Positions 31,579 through 41,482 of a DNA stretch of 44,380 nucleotides are shown piece by piece; within the stretch, counting starts at the first letter, position 1, and every line of letters starts with the position of its first letter. The notes below the pieces were generated by a model. That model ran no database searches. It was not told the DNA's origin and saw only the letters and a program-made list of their open reading frames with translations. A program made the position numbers and the translations under genes. The stretch is from positions 1 to 44,380 of the forward strand of contig DUSC01000131.1 of the NCBI GenBank assembly GCA_012842935.1. The letters are read 5' to 3'. The DNA is from Hyphomicrobiales bacterium. Its GTDB lineage: Bacteria > Pseudomonadota > Alphaproteobacteria > Rhizobiales > Rhizobiaceae.

Positions 31579-33971
31579 TGGCAGCCGCGCAAGCTGAGGG
31601 GGGCAAGTACGCCGGCATGGCGCGCCTGTTGGGCGCGACGGCCATGGCGTGCGTGCTGACGCTCGGCGCCGCGACGGTCCCCGCGGCCGCGCAGAGCCTC
31701 GAGACGTTCGCGCAGAACGTCTCGCGCAATGCCCAGATGCTGATCGAGGCCGACACCCTCGTCTACGACAACGACAACCAGACCGTAACCGCCGTCGGCG
31801 CCGTCCAGATCGAATACGACGGCAACCGTCTCGTCGCCCAGCGCGTCGCCTATCATCGCAAGAGCGGCCGGCTTGTCGCGAGCGGCAATGTCGAGATCGT
31901 CCAGAAGGACGGAACCAAGATCTTCGCCGACGAGATCGACGTGACCGACGATTTCCGCGACGGCTTCGTCAACGCGCTGCGCGTCGAGACCGTCGACAAG
32001 ACCTATTTCGCCGCGGAGAGCGCCGACCGCAAGGGCGGCGTCTTGACGACGTTCAACAACGGTGTCTACACGGCCTGCGAACCGTGCGAGGAGCGCCCCG
32101 ACAAGGCGCCGATCTGGCGGATCAAGGCGCGCAAGATCATCTGGAACGGCAAGGCGAAGACGGTCCGCTTCGAGGATTCCCGCTTCGAGTTCTTCGGTTT
32201 CCCGATCGCCTACCTGCCGGTCTTCGAGGTCGCCGATCCGACGGTCAAGCGCAAGACCGGCTTCCTGTTGCCGGGCATCACCTACAAGTCGCAACTCGGC
32301 ACCGGCGTCAACGTGCCCTTCTATATCGCTCTGTCGCCGACCTACGACCTGACGCTGCAGGGCCGCTACTACACACGTCAGGGATTCCTCGGCCAGGCCG
32401 AGTGGCGCCAGCGCTTCAACAACGGCCAGTACAACCTCAAGATCGCCGGCATCCGCCAGAACGAGCCGGATGCCTTCGACGCCGGCACGATCGATCGCGG
32501 CACCGACATCGACCCGCGCCGTTTCCGCGGAATGATCGCCTCCAAGGGCGACTTCACCATCAATCCGCGCTGGTCGTTCGGCTGGGACGTGATGATCCAG
32601 TCGGATCGCAACTTCTCCAGAACCTACAACATCGACGGTTACAACCAGCAGGTCCAGCACTCGCAGGTCTATCTGACCGGACTGAACGACCGGAACTACT
32701 TCGACCTCCGCGCCTACCGGTTCCAGGCCCAGGACAGCTTCCAGGCCCAGGACAGCAAAGTCACATCGACCCGCAGTGCCGAACAGCCGTGGGTGCTGCC
32801 CACTCTCGACTACTCGTTCATACCCGACGAGCCCGTGGCCGGCGGCGAACTCGACATCAACGTCAACGCTCGCTCGATCTACAGAAACGAACTCGACGAG
32901 GTGTCGACGCTGCCGGCCGTCCGCGGCATCGAAGGCACCTCATCCCGCCTGACGGCGGAAGCCGAATGGAAGCGGACCTTCATCAGCGACGGCGGACTGG
33001 TCATCACCCCACTGCTCGCCTTCCAGGCCGACGCGACCTTCGTCAACCAGTCGAGCGCGTCAGTCAACGCGATCAACGCCATGGCGACGACGAACGGTGT
33101 CGCCGCCGACATGCGCTCGGCCTTCTACCGCTACATGGCGACCATCGGCCTCGATCTGCGCTGGCCGGTGCTGTTCTCGTCGACCAGTTCGACCCACATT
33201 CTCGAACCCGTCGTCCAGGTCTTCGCGCGTCCGAGCGAACTCTATGCCGAGACACTCGGCATTCCCAACGAGGACGCGCAGAGTTTCGTCTTCGACGCCA
33301 CGACGCTTTTCGAGCGCGACAAATTCTCCGGATACGATCGCATCGAGGGCGGCACCCGCGCCAATGTCGGCTTCCGCTATACCGGCTCCTTCGGCGGTGG
33401 CTGGACCGCCAACGCGTTGTTCGGCCAGTCCTATCACCTGGCCGGCGTCAACTCCTTCGCGTCGCCCGATCTCGTCAATGTCGGCGCCTCGTCGGGCCTC
33501 GAAACCGACACGTCGGACTTTGTTGGCCTTGTCGGCCTAGCCTCCCCGAACGGGCTTTCCGGCTCCGTCAGCGCCCGCCTCGACGAACAGACCCTCGAAG
33601 TGCGACGCGCCGAGCTCAAGGCAGGCTGGAGCGGCGGGCCGCTCTCGATCTCGGCGAAATATGCCTACATCCAGGCACAGCCGGCCTACGGTTTCTCCGA
33701 CGACCGGCATGAGGTTTTGCTGAGAGGCAGCGCCCGGGTTCACGAGAACTGGCGCGTGTTCGCGGCGGGAACCTACGATCTGCAGAACGAGATCCTCGCG
33801 AAGGATTCCTTCGGTTTCTCGTACGACGACGAGTGTTTCTCCTACGCGATGACGTTCTCGGAGAAGCGCGACTCGACGACCCGAGACGTCTCTCAGTCGG
33901 TCGGCTTCAACCTGTCGTTCCGGACGATCGGCGATTTCGGCACGAATTCCGGCCTCTTCAACCAGAATTGA
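31578..33971 (+). CDS. lptD: LPS-assembly outer membrane protein LptD
   Basis: A 797-residue LptD, the barrel that inserts LPS into the outer leaflet with the lipoprotein LptE. After a signal peptide (LLGATAMACVLTLGAATVPA) comes the OstA/LptA-like jellyroll (about 50-180), then the barrel domain. Cysteine pairs important for plug opening have counterparts in TACEPCEE and the C-terminal DDECF. The start is GTG 31578, backed by AAGGAGG seven bases upstream. An 18-bp exact tandem repeat at 32721-32756 doubles the hexapeptide FQAQDS in the barrel. LptE is not in the window. Confidence 0.95.
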   Translation: MAAAQAEGGKYAGMARLLGATAMACVLTLGAATVPAAAQSLETFAQNVSRNAQMLIEADTLVYDNDNQTVTAVGAVQIEYDGNRLVAQRVAYHRKSGRLVASGNVEIVQKDGTKIFADEIDVTDDFRDGFVNALRVETVDKTYFAAESADRKGGVLTTFNNGVYTACEPCEERPDKAPIWRIKARKIIWNGKAKTVRFEDSRFEFFGFPIAYLPVFEVADPTVKRKTGFLLPGITYKSQLGTGVNVPFYIALSPTYDLTLQGRYYTRQGFLGQAEWRQRFNNGQYNLKIAGIRQNEPDAFDAGTIDRGTDIDPRRFRGMIASKGDFTINPRWSFGWDVMIQSDRNFSRTYNIDGYNQQVQHSQVYLTGLNDRNYFDLRAYRFQAQDSFQAQDSKVTSTRSAEQPWVLPTLDYSFIPDEPVAGGELDINVNARSIYRNELDEVSTLPAVRGIEGTSSRLTAEAEWKRTFISDGGLVITPLLAFQADATFVNQSSASVNAINAMATTNGVAADMRSAFYRYMATIGLDLRWPVLFSSTSSTHILEPVVQVFARPSELYAETLGIPNEDAQSFVFDATTLFERDKFSGYDRIEGGTRANVGFRYTGSFGGGWTANALFGQSYHLAGVNSFASPDLVNVGASSGLETDTSDFVGLVGLASPNGLSGSVSARLDEQTLEVRRAELKAGWSGGPLSISAKYAYIQAQPAYGFSDDRHEVLLRGSARVHENWRVFAAGTYDLQNEILAKDSFGFSYDDECFSYAMTFSEKRDSTTRDVSQSVGFNLSFRTIGDFGTNSGLFNQN
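32721..32756 (+). repeat. 18-bp tandem repeat inside lptD
   Basis: TTCCAGGCCCAGGACAGC occurs twice without a gap (32721-32738 and 32739-32756). It is in frame and encodes FQAQDS twice, probably in an extracellular loop or barrel turn. Confidence 0.9.
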
Positions 33972-34059
33972 GGGCCTTGTCCGCACGTCATCGTTTCGCC
34001 AAAGAGGGGCGTCAAGCAGCGTCCATCGTGCCAGCGCGCCGCAACGGGAAACAACAAAC

Positions 34060-34998
34060 ATGATCGCGACAAGGAAGCGCATTGCCGCTACCGTGTTCAC
34101 CCTTCTGATTGCGGCGGCGTCCCTGGCCTGTGCCCTCCCGGTCGGTCCGGCCGCCGCCAGCGAAATCAAGTATGTGGTCAACGGCATACCGGTAACGAGT
34201 TACGACATCGAGCGCCGTGCCGCATTCCTCAGGCTCCAGCGCCGCAGCGGCGGCGCCAAGCAGGCGACGGAGGATCTCATCGAGCAGGCGTTGCGTTCGG
34301 CCGAGATGAAGCGCGCCCGGATCAACATCTCCGACCGGCAGGTGGACGACGCCTACGCCCGCTTCGCCGCCAGCAACAAGATGAAGCCGGCGCAGATGGA
34401 CCAGATCCTCAACCAGACCGGCGTGACGACGGGTCACTTCAAGGAGTTCATCCGGGTGCAGATGGGCTGGAGCCAGCTTCTTCAGGCCAAGTACCGGCAG
34501 TCCGGCGGGCTCAGCGAGCAGGACGTGGTTCGCAAGATGCTGCAGCAGGGCGGGACCAAGCCGACCGCGACCGAGTACATGCTCCAGCAGGTGATCTTCG
34601 TCGTTCCGGCAGCGGAGCGAAAGGCGACGCTTGCCAAGCGCAAGCGCGAGGCGGAGGCGATGCGGGCCCGCTTCGCCGGCTGCAACCAGACGCGCGAATT
34701 CGCCAAGGGCCTGATCGACGTCAGCGTCCGCGACCTCGGGCGCGTGCTGGCACCCGAACTTCCGCCGGACTGGGCCGATGCCATCAAGAGCACCAAGCCC
34801 GGATCGGCGACCGGCGTGCGCGAAACCGAGCGCGGTGTAGAGTTCATCGGCATCTGCAGTTCGCGCGAGGTTTCCGACGACCGCGTGGCACAGATGGTGT
34901 TCCAGAGCGAGGCGGCGAAGAACTCGAACGAGGCGGACGAACTGTCGAAGAAATACATCGAAGAGCTGCGAAAGAAGGCCAAGATCATCCAGCGCTGA
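34060..34998 (+). CDS. surA: Periplasmic chaperone SurA-like protein
   Basis: A 312-residue SurA-like chaperone that escorts unfolded outer-membrane proteins, LptD included, through the periplasm. The signal peptide runs to about residue 33 (AAAS-EIKYVVNG). The SurA N-terminal domain has VVNGIPVTSYDIERRAAFL and an extended helical part (LIEQALRSAEMKRA). One parvulin-like domain follows (about 165-280), weak in its active-site residues, then a C-terminal helix. Length is short compared with E. coli SurA (two parvulin domains), as is usual in alphaproteobacteria. It follows lptD by 88 bases and precedes pdxA by nine. Confidence 0.88.
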   Translation: MIATRKRIAATVFTLLIAAASLACALPVGPAAASEIKYVVNGIPVTSYDIERRAAFLRLQRRSGGAKQATEDLIEQALRSAEMKRARINISDRQVDDAYARFAASNKMKPAQMDQILNQTGVTTGHFKEFIRVQMGWSQLLQAKYRQSGGLSEQDVVRKMLQQGGTKPTATEYMLQQVIFVVPAAERKATLAKRKREAEAMRARFAGCNQTREFAKGLIDVSVRDLGRVLAPELPPDWADAIKSTKPGSATGVRETERGVEFIGICSSREVSDDRVAQMVFQSEAAKNSNEADELSKKYIEELRKKAKIIQR

Positions 34999-35007
34999 CG
35001 GCCGGTC

Positions 35008-36027
35008 GTGCCGAATTCCCCCGAACTCCCGCTCGCGCTGACGACCGGCGACCCGTCGGGAATCGGACCGGAAATCGCGGTCGCCGCCTGGCTCCGCCGA
35101 TCGGAGGCGGGTGTGCCGCCCTTCTATCTCGTTTCCGACCCCGATCTCGTCGCCGCTCGGGCGGCGCGTGTCGGCCAGCCGGTCGACATCGAGGCGACAA
35201 CGCCGGAAGAGGCCATCTCGACGTTTTCCCGCTCTCTTCCGGTTGTGCCGCTCGCCGCCCGTTTCGCCGACCGGCCCGGCGCCGCCGACAAGGCGAACGC
35301 CGCGGGCATCGTCGAGGCGATCGATCGCGCGGTCGACCACACCTTCTCCGGAATCGCCGCAGCGGTGGTGACGTGCCCGATCGCCAAGAAGCCACTCTAC
35401 GATGCCGGCTTCGGTTTTCCCGGGCACACGGAGTATCTGGCGGACCTCGCCGGCCGACGGCTCGGCCGGGAGGTCTTTCCGGTGATGATGCTCGCCGGGC
35501 CTGACCTGCGTACCGTTCCGGTCACGATCCACGTTCCGCTGTCGCACGTCCCGCACCTGCTGACGCCAGACCTCATCGTGCGCACGGGAGAGATCGTCGC
35601 GGCCGAACTTGCCGGGCGGCTGGCGATTTCCGCGCCGAGGTTGGCGATCGCCGGCCTCAATCCCCATGCCGGCGAAGACGGGGCGATGGGAGACGAGGAC
35701 GAGAGGATCGTGCGCCCGGCGGTCGAACGGCTGCGCGCCCGAGGCATCGATGCGATCGGCCCCCTGCCCGCCGACACGATGTTCCATCCACGCGCCCGCG
35801 CCGGCTACGACGCGGCGCTGTGCATGTACCACGATCAGGCGCTGATTCCGGCCAAGACGCTCGCCTTCGACGAGGCGGTCAACGTGACGCTCGGCCTGCC
35901 TTTCGTGAGGACTTCGCCGGACCACGGCACCGCCTTCGACATCGCCGGAAAAGGGGTCGCCCGCCCCGACAGCCTGATCGCCGCCCTGAAGCTCGCCCGC
36001 GCCATGACCGCCGGGCGCCGGTCATGA
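35008..36027 (+). CDS. pdxA: 4-hydroxythreonine-4-phosphate dehydrogenase
   Basis: A 339-residue PdxA, an NAD-dependent enzyme of pyridoxal-phosphate synthesis (DXP-dependent route). It has the start [17 protein letters not shown], the active-site motif [25 protein letters not shown] and [10 protein letters not shown], whose histidines bind the divalent metal, and ends in the usual [15 protein letters not shown]. The start is GTG 35008, since TGDPSGIG must lie near residue 12. It overlaps rsmA by ATGA. The pairing surA-pdxA-rsmA is conserved in Proteobacteria, as in E. coli. Confidence 0.97.
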   Translation: MPNSPELPLALTTGDPSGIGPEIAVAAWLRRSEAGVPPFYLVSDPDLVAARAARVGQPVDIEATTPEEAISTFSRSLPVVPLAARFADRPGAADKANAAGIVEAIDRAVDHTFSGIAAAVVTCPIAKKPLYDAGFGFPGHTEYLADLAGRRLGREVFPVMMLAGPDLRTVPVTIHVPLSHVPHLLTPDLIVRTGEIVAAELAGRLAISAPRLAIAGLNPHAGEDGAMGDEDERIVRPAVERLRARGIDAIGPLPADTMFHPRARAGYDAALCMYHDQALIPAKTLAFDEAVNVTLGLPFVRTSPDHGTAFDIAGKGVARPDSLIAALKLARAMTAGRRS

Positions 36028-36848
36028 ATACCGACGGACTTCCGCCGCTGCGCGAGGTGATCCAGCGCCACGGCCTGGCTGCCAAGAAGGCGCTCGGCCA
36101 GAACTTCCTGCTCGATCTCAACCTCACCGGAAAGGTTGCCCGTGCCGCAGGTCCCCTCGGAGACTCCACCGTCATCGAGGTCGGGCCGGGACCCGGCGGT
36201 CTCACCCGGGCGCTGCTGATGCGCGGCGCCGCCAAGGTCGTGGCGATTGAACGCGACGAACGCTGCCTCGGGGCGTTGAGCGAGATCGCCGAACGGTATC
36301 CCGGAAGGCTCGTGGTGATCTCCGGCGACGCGCTGAGAACCGATTTCGCCGCACTGGCGGCGGGCGCGAAAGTAAAGATCGTCTCGAACCTGCCCTACAA
36401 CATCGGCACGGAGCTCCTCGTCCGGTGGCTGACGACGGCGGACTGGCCGCCCTTCTGGACGTCGATGACGCTGATGTTCCAGCGCGAGGTGGCCGAACGA
36501 ATCGTGGCGGCTCCCGGCAGCCCCTCCTACGGCCGCCTCGGCGTCCTGGCAGGCTGGCGCACCCACACCCGCATCGCCTTCGACGTACCGCCCCAGGCGT
36601 TCACGCCGCCGCCGAAGGTCACCTCGTCCGTGGTTCACCTGGTCCCCCGCGCGGCACTCCTTCCCGCCGAGCTCAAGGCGCTGGAACGCGTCACCGAAGC
36701 CGCTTTCGGACAGCGCCGCAAGATGCTGCGCCAGAGCCTGAAGGCACTCGGGGGCGAAGCGCTTCTCGACCGCGCCGGCATCGACGGCACGCGCAGGGCG
36801 GAGACGCTGACGGTCGAAGAATTCACGCGGCTGGCGCGCGCGATCTGA
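36024..36848 (+). CDS. rsmA: 16S rRNA dimethyladenosine transferase
   Basis: A 274-residue RsmA (KsgA). It dimethylates two adjacent adenines near the 3' end of 16S rRNA (A1518/A1519 in E. coli) in late 30S assembly. Motifs are ALGQNFLLD near residue 25, the SAM site [12 protein letters not shown], the motif-II acid in VAIERD, and the catalytic NLPYNI. The C-terminal domain has [15 protein letters not shown] and [18 protein letters not shown] 36024 overlaps the pdxA stop. It converges with gmk; only five bases separate the stops. Confidence 0.97.
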   Translation: MNTDGLPPLREVIQRHGLAAKKALGQNFLLDLNLTGKVARAAGPLGDSTVIEVGPGPGGLTRALLMRGAAKVVAIERDERCLGALSEIAERYPGRLVVISGDALRTDFAALAAGAKVKIVSNLPYNIGTELLVRWLTTADWPPFWTSMTLMFQREVAERIVAAPGSPSYGRLGVLAGWRTHTRIAFDVPPQAFTPPPKVTSSVVHLVPRAALLPAELKALERVTEAAFGQRRKMLRQSLKALGGEALLDRAGIDGTRRAETLTVEEFTRLARAI

Positions 36849-36853
36849 CCCGC

Positions 36854-37510
36854 CTATTCCACCTTCTCGTCGAGCAGGCCGGAGACGAATTCAAACAAGC
36901 CGGGATTGCGGTCGCGGCGCAGCCGCTCGGCGGCGACGATGGCCTTTACCTCGGCAAAGGCACGGTCGAGATCGCGGTTGACGACGACATAGTCGTATTC
37001 GCGCCAGTGCTCGATCTCGATTCGCGCATTGGCGAGCCGCGTGGCGATCGTGGCGGCCGAATCCTCTGCACGGCGCTGCAGGCGCGCCTTCAGCTCCGCC
37101 ATCGACGGCGGCAGGATGAATATGGAGACGATGTCGCCGCGGATCTTCTCGCGCATCTGCTGGGCACCCTGCCAGTCGATGTCGAACAGCATGTCGCGGC
37201 CTTCGGCCATCGCCTGCTCGGCCGGCGCCCGCGGCGTCGCGTAGAAATTGCCGTGCACCTCGGCCCATTCGAGCAGCTGGTCGCTGTCGCGCAGGACCTC
37301 GAACTCGCGGCGCGTGCGGAAATGGTAGTGGACGCCCTCGATCTCGCTCGCCCGGCGCGGTCGCGTCGTGACGCTGACCGAAAGCTCGAAGCCGGCGTCG
37401 CTTTCCAGCAGGTTGCGGGCGATCGTCGACTTTCCCGCGCCCGAGGGCGAGGACAGTACCAGCATGAGGCCGCGCCGCCTGATGGCAAGCGGTGCGCGTG
37501 TATCGGTCAT
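36854..37510 (-). CDS. gmk: Guanylate kinase
   Basis: A 218-residue guanylate kinase that converts GMP to GDP with ATP. The P-loop is SSPSGAGKS at residues 20-28. The GMP-binding region follows ([16 protein letters not shown]), and then [12 protein letters not shown], the conserved mixed motif, and the lid [13 protein letters not shown]. Length fits. ATG 37510 lies three bases after the yicC stop, so the genes are cotranscribed, a pairing that is widespread. Confidence 0.97.
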   Translation of the reverse strand: MTDTRAPLAIRRRGLMLVLSSPSGAGKSTIARNLLESDAGFELSVSVTTRPRRASEIEGVHYHFRTRREFEVLRDSDQLLEWAEVHGNFYATPRAPAEQAMAEGRDMLFDIDWQGAQQMREKIRGDIVSIFILPPSMAELKARLQRRAEDSAATIATRLANARIEIEHWREYDYVVVNRDLDRAFAEVKAIVAAERLRRDRNPGLFEFVSGLLDEKVE

Positions 37511-37513
37511 GCC

Positions 37514-38401
37514 CTACTCCAGATTCTGTACCTGCTCGCGGAACTGGTCGACGACCGCCTTCAGTTCGAGGCCGATGCCGGTCACCGAGGCGGCATTCGA
37601 TTTCGAACACAACGTATTCGATTCGCGGTTGAATTCCTGCGAGAGAAAATCGAGCTTGCGGCCGACGGCGCCGCCGGCCGCAATGAGGCCGCGGGCGGCG
37701 GCGACATGCGTTTTCAGCCGGTCGATCTCCTCGCGGATGTCGGCCTTGGCGGCCAGGAAAGCGGCTTCCTGATGGAGCCGGGCCTCGTCGAGGCCCGCGG
37801 CGGCGTCCATCAGCAGGCGCACCTGATCGGCAATCTTCTGGCGGATCACTGCCGGCTCGCGCGAGGGATCTGCCTCCGCGGCAAGAGTCAGCCCGGCGAT
37901 CCGGTCGAGATGGCCGAGAAGGACGCTGCCCAAGGCCTCGCCCTCGCGGCGTCGCGCCTCTTCCAGTCCGCCCAGCGCTTCGTCGAGCGCGGCAAGGATG
38001 GCGGCGTCGAGCGGCGCCCGCTGCTCCTCGGTCTCGATCGTCTCGGGCGTCTCAAGCACCCCGCGCAGGGCAAGCAGACCGTCCGCCGACGCCCGCGCGA
38101 CGCCGAACTGCTCCTCCAGCCGCCTGGCAAGTCCCGCGATGTCCTTCAGGAACGCCTCGTTGATCACGGGCTGCGCCTGCACGCCGGTTCGCGCAACGGT
38201 GAGGACGGCCTGGATGTTTCCGCGGGAGAACCGCTTCTGCACGGCCTGCCGGGCCGCCGGTTCCAGCCGCTCGAAGCCCACGGGCAGGCGCAGACGGGTC
38301 TCGATCGACTTACCGTTGACGGATTTCACCTCCCAGGCGATCGCAGCGCCGTCGTGGGCGGCGACCGCGCGGGCGAAACCTGTCATGCTCTGCAAGGCCA
38401 T
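37514..38401 (-). CDS. yicC: YicC-family endoribonuclease
   Basis: A 295-residue protein of the YicC/YloC family. It starts with the signature MALQSMTGFARA and EVKSVNGKSIETRLRLP, and ends with the conserved KLDFLSQEFNRESNTLCSKS. YicC is a ribonuclease that works with PNPase and affects the small RNA RyhB in E. coli. The middle is a long helical coiled-coil region (about 120-220). ATG 38401 gives the exact family start. It lies between mltG and gmk, 26 bases after the mltG stop. Confidence 0.95.
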   Translation of the reverse strand: MALQSMTGFARAVAAHDGAAIAWEVKSVNGKSIETRLRLPVGFERLEPAARQAVQKRFSRGNIQAVLTVARTGVQAQPVINEAFLKDIAGLARRLEEQFGVARASADGLLALRGVLETPETIETEEQRAPLDAAILAALDEALGGLEEARRREGEALGSVLLGHLDRIAGLTLAAEADPSREPAVIRQKIADQVRLLMDAAAGLDEARLHQEAAFLAAKADIREEIDRLKTHVAAARGLIAAGGAVGRKLDFLSQEFNRESNTLCSKSNAASVTGIGLELKAVVDQFREQVQNLE

Positions 38402-38427
38402 GCCCGCCCCTTTCGCGACAAGGTCGA

Positions 38428-39615
38428 CTACTGCGCGGTTTCGTTCGCCGCGCCGCCGGCCGCCGCCGCGGCCTTCGCCGCTTCCTCGGCCCGCTTCTTC
38501 TCCAGTTCGCGCCAGCGCGCGACGTTCTGGTTGTGCTCCTCGAGAGTCGTGGCGAAGGCATGGCCTCCGGTTCCGTCAGCGACGAAATAGAGTTCGTCGG
38601 TCTCGGACGGGTTGGCGACGGCCTCGAGCGCAGCGCGGCCCGGATTGGCGATCGGCGTCGGCGGCAGACCGTCGATGATGTAAGTGTTGTAAGGCGTCGG
38701 CTTGTCGATGTCGGACTGGTAGATCGGACGGTCGGCCGGCTTTCCCTTGCCGCCGAACAGGCCGTAGATGATCGTCGGGTCCGACTGCAGCCGCATGCCC
38801 TTCTTGAGACGGTTTATAAAGACGGCCGCCACGCGCGAACGTTCGTCCCCCCTGGCGGTCTCCTTCTCCACGATCGAGGCCAGCGTGACGAACTCGTTGA
38901 CGTTGGCGATCGGCAGGTCGTCACGCCGCCGCGCCCACACTTCCTCGACAAGCTTCTTCTGCTGCGCCAGCATCCGATCGATGATCTGCTGACGCTTGGT
39001 TCCACGCGTGAAGCGCTGCGTGTCGGCCGCCAAGGAGCCTTCGGCCGGCAACTCGGCCGGCATGTCGCCTTCCAGCGCCTCGTGTTCGGCGATCCGCTGG
39101 AATGCCTGTTCGACCGTAAGCCCTTCGGGAATGGTCAGCGAATAAAGGACCGACTTGCCGCTCTTCAGCAAGTCCATGATGTCGCGCATGGAAGCCTGCG
39201 GCTTTATCTCATACTCGCCGGCCTTGAGCTTGGACTCGTTGCCGTAGGCACGCAGACCGATCTGGAAAATGCGCGCGTCGCTGATCAGGCCGCGTCGTTC
39301 GAGGAGCTGCGCGATCTCCTGGACACCGGTGTTCGGCTTGATGAGCACGGTGCTGACGGTCTGCGCCGGCCCGGGACCCTCGAACACCGACTTGCCGTAC
39401 CAAACCATCGCGCCGCCGGCCAGGACGAGAAGCACGACGGCCGACATCATGAAGTTGAGGAAGACGACGAACTGGTTGCGCGACTGACGGGATCGACGCG
39501 GCGGCGGAACCCCCTGCTCGGGACGCAGCGCCTCCGCGGCCGACTTCGGCACGATCAGGTTCGGCGGAGCCGCGCGTCTTCCGAATTCTCCGCCGGTCGG
39601 TGGTGTGTCGGTCAT
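38428..39615 (-). CDS. mltG: Endolytic murein transglycosylase MltG
   Basis: A 395-residue membrane-anchored lytic transglycosylase of the YceG family, thought to end nascent glycan strands at the inner membrane. A cytoplasmic Pro/Arg-rich tail (1-45) is followed by one membrane helix (FMMSAVVLLVLAGGAMVWYG). A LysM-like domain (VLIKPNTGVQEIAQLLERRG) and the catalytic region come next, with the glutamate in LASIVEKETARGDER and the DPTIIYG and KPTPYNTY motifs. ATG 39615 is chosen because the membrane helix then begins near residue 55. The C-terminus ends in an Ala-rich coiled tail. It follows fabF by 116 bases. Confidence 0.95.
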   Translation of the reverse strand: MTDTPPTGGEFGRRAAPPNLIVPKSAAEALRPEQGVPPPRRSRQSRNQFVVFLNFMMSAVVLLVLAGGAMVWYGKSVFEGPGPAQTVSTVLIKPNTGVQEIAQLLERRGLISDARIFQIGLRAYGNESKLKAGEYEIKPQASMRDIMDLLKSGKSVLYSLTIPEGLTVEQAFQRIAEHEALEGDMPAELPAEGSLAADTQRFTRGTKRQQIIDRMLAQQKKLVEEVWARRRDDLPIANVNEFVTLASIVEKETARGDERSRVAAVFINRLKKGMRLQSDPTIIYGLFGGKGKPADRPIYQSDIDKPTPYNTYIIDGLPPTPIANPGRAALEAVANPSETDELYFVADGTGGHAFATTLEEHNQNVARWRELEKKRAEEAAKAAAAAGGAANETAQ

Positions 39616-39731
39616 CGCGCCTCGGCCCTGTCGATCGTTGCGTTTTCGGGTGCCGAGACTAGAGCCGAATATGGCGAAATTCGCGGCAGCCGCGGCTTCT
39701 GTACCCGTCTGCCGCCCCTTCCCGGCGCCTC

Positions 39732-40994
39732 TCAAGCAGGGTAGCGGCGGAAGACGAGCGACGCATTGGTGCCGCCGAACCCGAAGGAATTCGACAGCGC
39801 CACGTCGATCCGGCGCTTGCGCGGAACGTTCGGCACGAGGTCGATCGGCGTATCGCGCTCGGGATTGTCGAGGTTGATCGTCGGGGGAGCGACGTTGTCG
39901 CGGATGGCCAGGATCGAGAAGATCGCCTCGGCCGCGCCCGCCGCGCCGAGGAGATGCCCGATGGACGACTTCGTCGACGACATGGAGATGTTCGAGGCCG
40001 CGTTGCCGGCCAGGCGCTCGACTGCGCCGAGCTCGATCGTGTCGGCCATCGTCGAGGTTCCGTGGGCGTTGATGTAGTCGATGTCGGCCGGCGTCAGGCC
40101 GGCCCGCTTCAAGGCGGCACTCATGCAGCGGAAGGCGCCGTCGCCGTCTTCCGCCGGCGCGGTGATGTGGTAGGCGTCGCCGCTGAGGCCGTAGCCGATC
40201 ACCTCGGCGTAGATCTTGGCGCCGCGCGCCTTGGCATGCTCGAGCTCCTCCAGGACGACCACGCCGGCGCCTTCTCCCATGACGAAGCCGTCGCGGTCGC
40301 GATCATAGGGGCGCGATGCCTTTTCCGGCGTATCGTTGCGTTCCGTCGACAGCGCCCGGCAGGCGGCGAAACCGGCGACCGAGAGGCGGTTGATGGGGGA
40401 TTCGGTGCCGCCCGCGACCATCACGTCGGCATCGCCAAACATGATCAGGCGGGCCGCGTCGCCAATGGCGTGGGCGCCGGTCGAGCAGGCCGTGACCACC
40501 GCGTGATTCGGCCCCTTGAGGCCGTAGCGGATCGAAACCTGGCCGGAGACGAGGTTGATGATGTTGCCGGGGATGAAGAACGGGCTGATGCGTCGCGGGC
40601 CGCGCTGTTCGAGGATCAGGGCGTTCTCGGCAATGCCGGAGATGCCGCCGATGCCCGAGCCGATCATGACGCCGGTGGCGCAGCGCTCGTCCTCGGTCCG
40701 GGGCTTCCAGCCGGAATCGGCGAGCGCCTCGTCGGCGGCGGCGATGCCATAGAGGATGAAGTCGCCGATCTTGCGCAGTTCCTTGGGCTCGAGCACCGAT
40801 TCAGGATTGAAGGTGCCGCCCGAACCGTCGCCGCGCGGAATGATGTGCGCGATCTTCGCGGGAAGATCGTCGACCTGGAACTCCGTGATGCGGCGGCAGG
40901 CGCTGCGCCCCGAGAGAAGCTCGCGCCAGCCATGTTCGACGCCGGCACCGAACGGGGAGAGAAGACCCAAGCCGGTCACGACGACACGTCTCAT
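39732..40994 (-). CDS. fabF: 3-oxoacyl-ACP synthase II
   Basis: A 420-residue KAS II that elongates fatty acyl-ACP by condensing it with malonyl-ACP. It opens MRRVVVTGLGLLSPFG. The catalytic cysteine is Cys170 in VVTACSTGAHAIGDA, and the histidines are in NAHGTSTM and SIGHLLGAAGA. The protein is in the cytosol and works as a dimer. It is 39 bases downstream of acpP, the classical acpP-fabF arrangement. ATG 40994 is certain from the conserved N-terminus. Confidence 0.98.
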   Translation of the reverse strand: MRRVVVTGLGLLSPFGAGVEHGWRELLSGRSACRRITEFQVDDLPAKIAHIIPRGDGSGGTFNPESVLEPKELRKIGDFILYGIAAADEALADSGWKPRTEDERCATGVMIGSGIGGISGIAENALILEQRGPRRISPFFIPGNIINLVSGQVSIRYGLKGPNHAVVTACSTGAHAIGDAARLIMFGDADVMVAGGTESPINRLSVAGFAACRALSTERNDTPEKASRPYDRDRDGFVMGEGAGVVVLEELEHAKARGAKIYAEVIGYGLSGDAYHITAPAEDGDGAFRCMSAALKRAGLTPADIDYINAHGTSTMADTIELGAVERLAGNAASNISMSSTKSSIGHLLGAAGAAEAIFSILAIRDNVAPPTINLDNPERDTPIDLVPNVPRKRRIDVALSNSFGFGGTNASLVFRRYPA

Positions 40995-41033
40995 GGCCTT
41001 GCCCTCCCCGACAGTTCCGGCATTTCGGCAGGA

Positions 41034-41270
41034 TCAGGCGGAAGCCTTGTCGATATACTTCACGGCGTCGCCGACCGTCAGAATCGTCTCGGCGGCGTCA
41101 TCCGGGATCTCGACCCCGAATTCCTCCTCGAAAGCCATCACGAGCTCGACCGTGTCGAGGCTGTCTGCGCCAAGATCGTCGATGAAGCTCGCGCTCTCCG
41201 TGACCTTGTCGGCGTCGACGCCAAGATGCTCGACAACGATCTTCTTGACCCGTTCTGCGGTATCGCTCAT
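41034..41270 (-). CDS. acpP: Acyl carrier protein
   Basis: A 78-residue acidic four-helix protein. The phosphopantetheine site is Ser37 in [12 protein letters not shown]. The rest, [14 protein letters not shown] and TVGDAVKYI, is typical. It carries growing acyl chains for fatty acid, lipid A and other syntheses. It has its own likely promoter 120 bases upstream in the 212-base gap behind fabG, in line with the high level of this protein. Confidence 0.98.
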   Translation of the reverse strand: MSDTAERVKKIVVEHLGVDADKVTESASFIDDLGADSLDTVELVMAFEEEFGVEIPDDAAETILTVGDAVKYIDKASA

Positions 41271-41392
41271 GTGGGCATCCCCGTCTTCTGAAATCGTCTG
41301 CCTTCGTTAGCGGCCCGATTGCTGCTAATCAAGCTCAAAAGATGATCCGGAACGGCCGGAGGAAAACTGGCCTCCGCCGACGTTTCGCGGCC

Positions 41393-41421
41393 GCATTACA
41401 CGAATTCGCGGGCCTGTCCAA
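41393..41421 (-). promoter_or_regulatory. acpP: Probable promoter of acpP
   Basis: On the minus strand TTGGAC (41421-41416), 17 bases, TAATGC (41398-41393). The start would be near 41386, giving a leader of about 115 bases; a small hairpin CGGAGG/CCTCCG (41357-41376) lies in it. Confidence 0.45.
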
Positions 41422-41482
41422 GGCGAAAAAGGCCCTTTCCTCCGCGGTGCCGCGCCGCAACCCGCGGCGGCCGCCGACGGCG

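Noticed and set aside
32721-32756. lptD repeat as part of a longer minisatellite
   Set aside because: Only two copies exist and the flanking sequence does not match.
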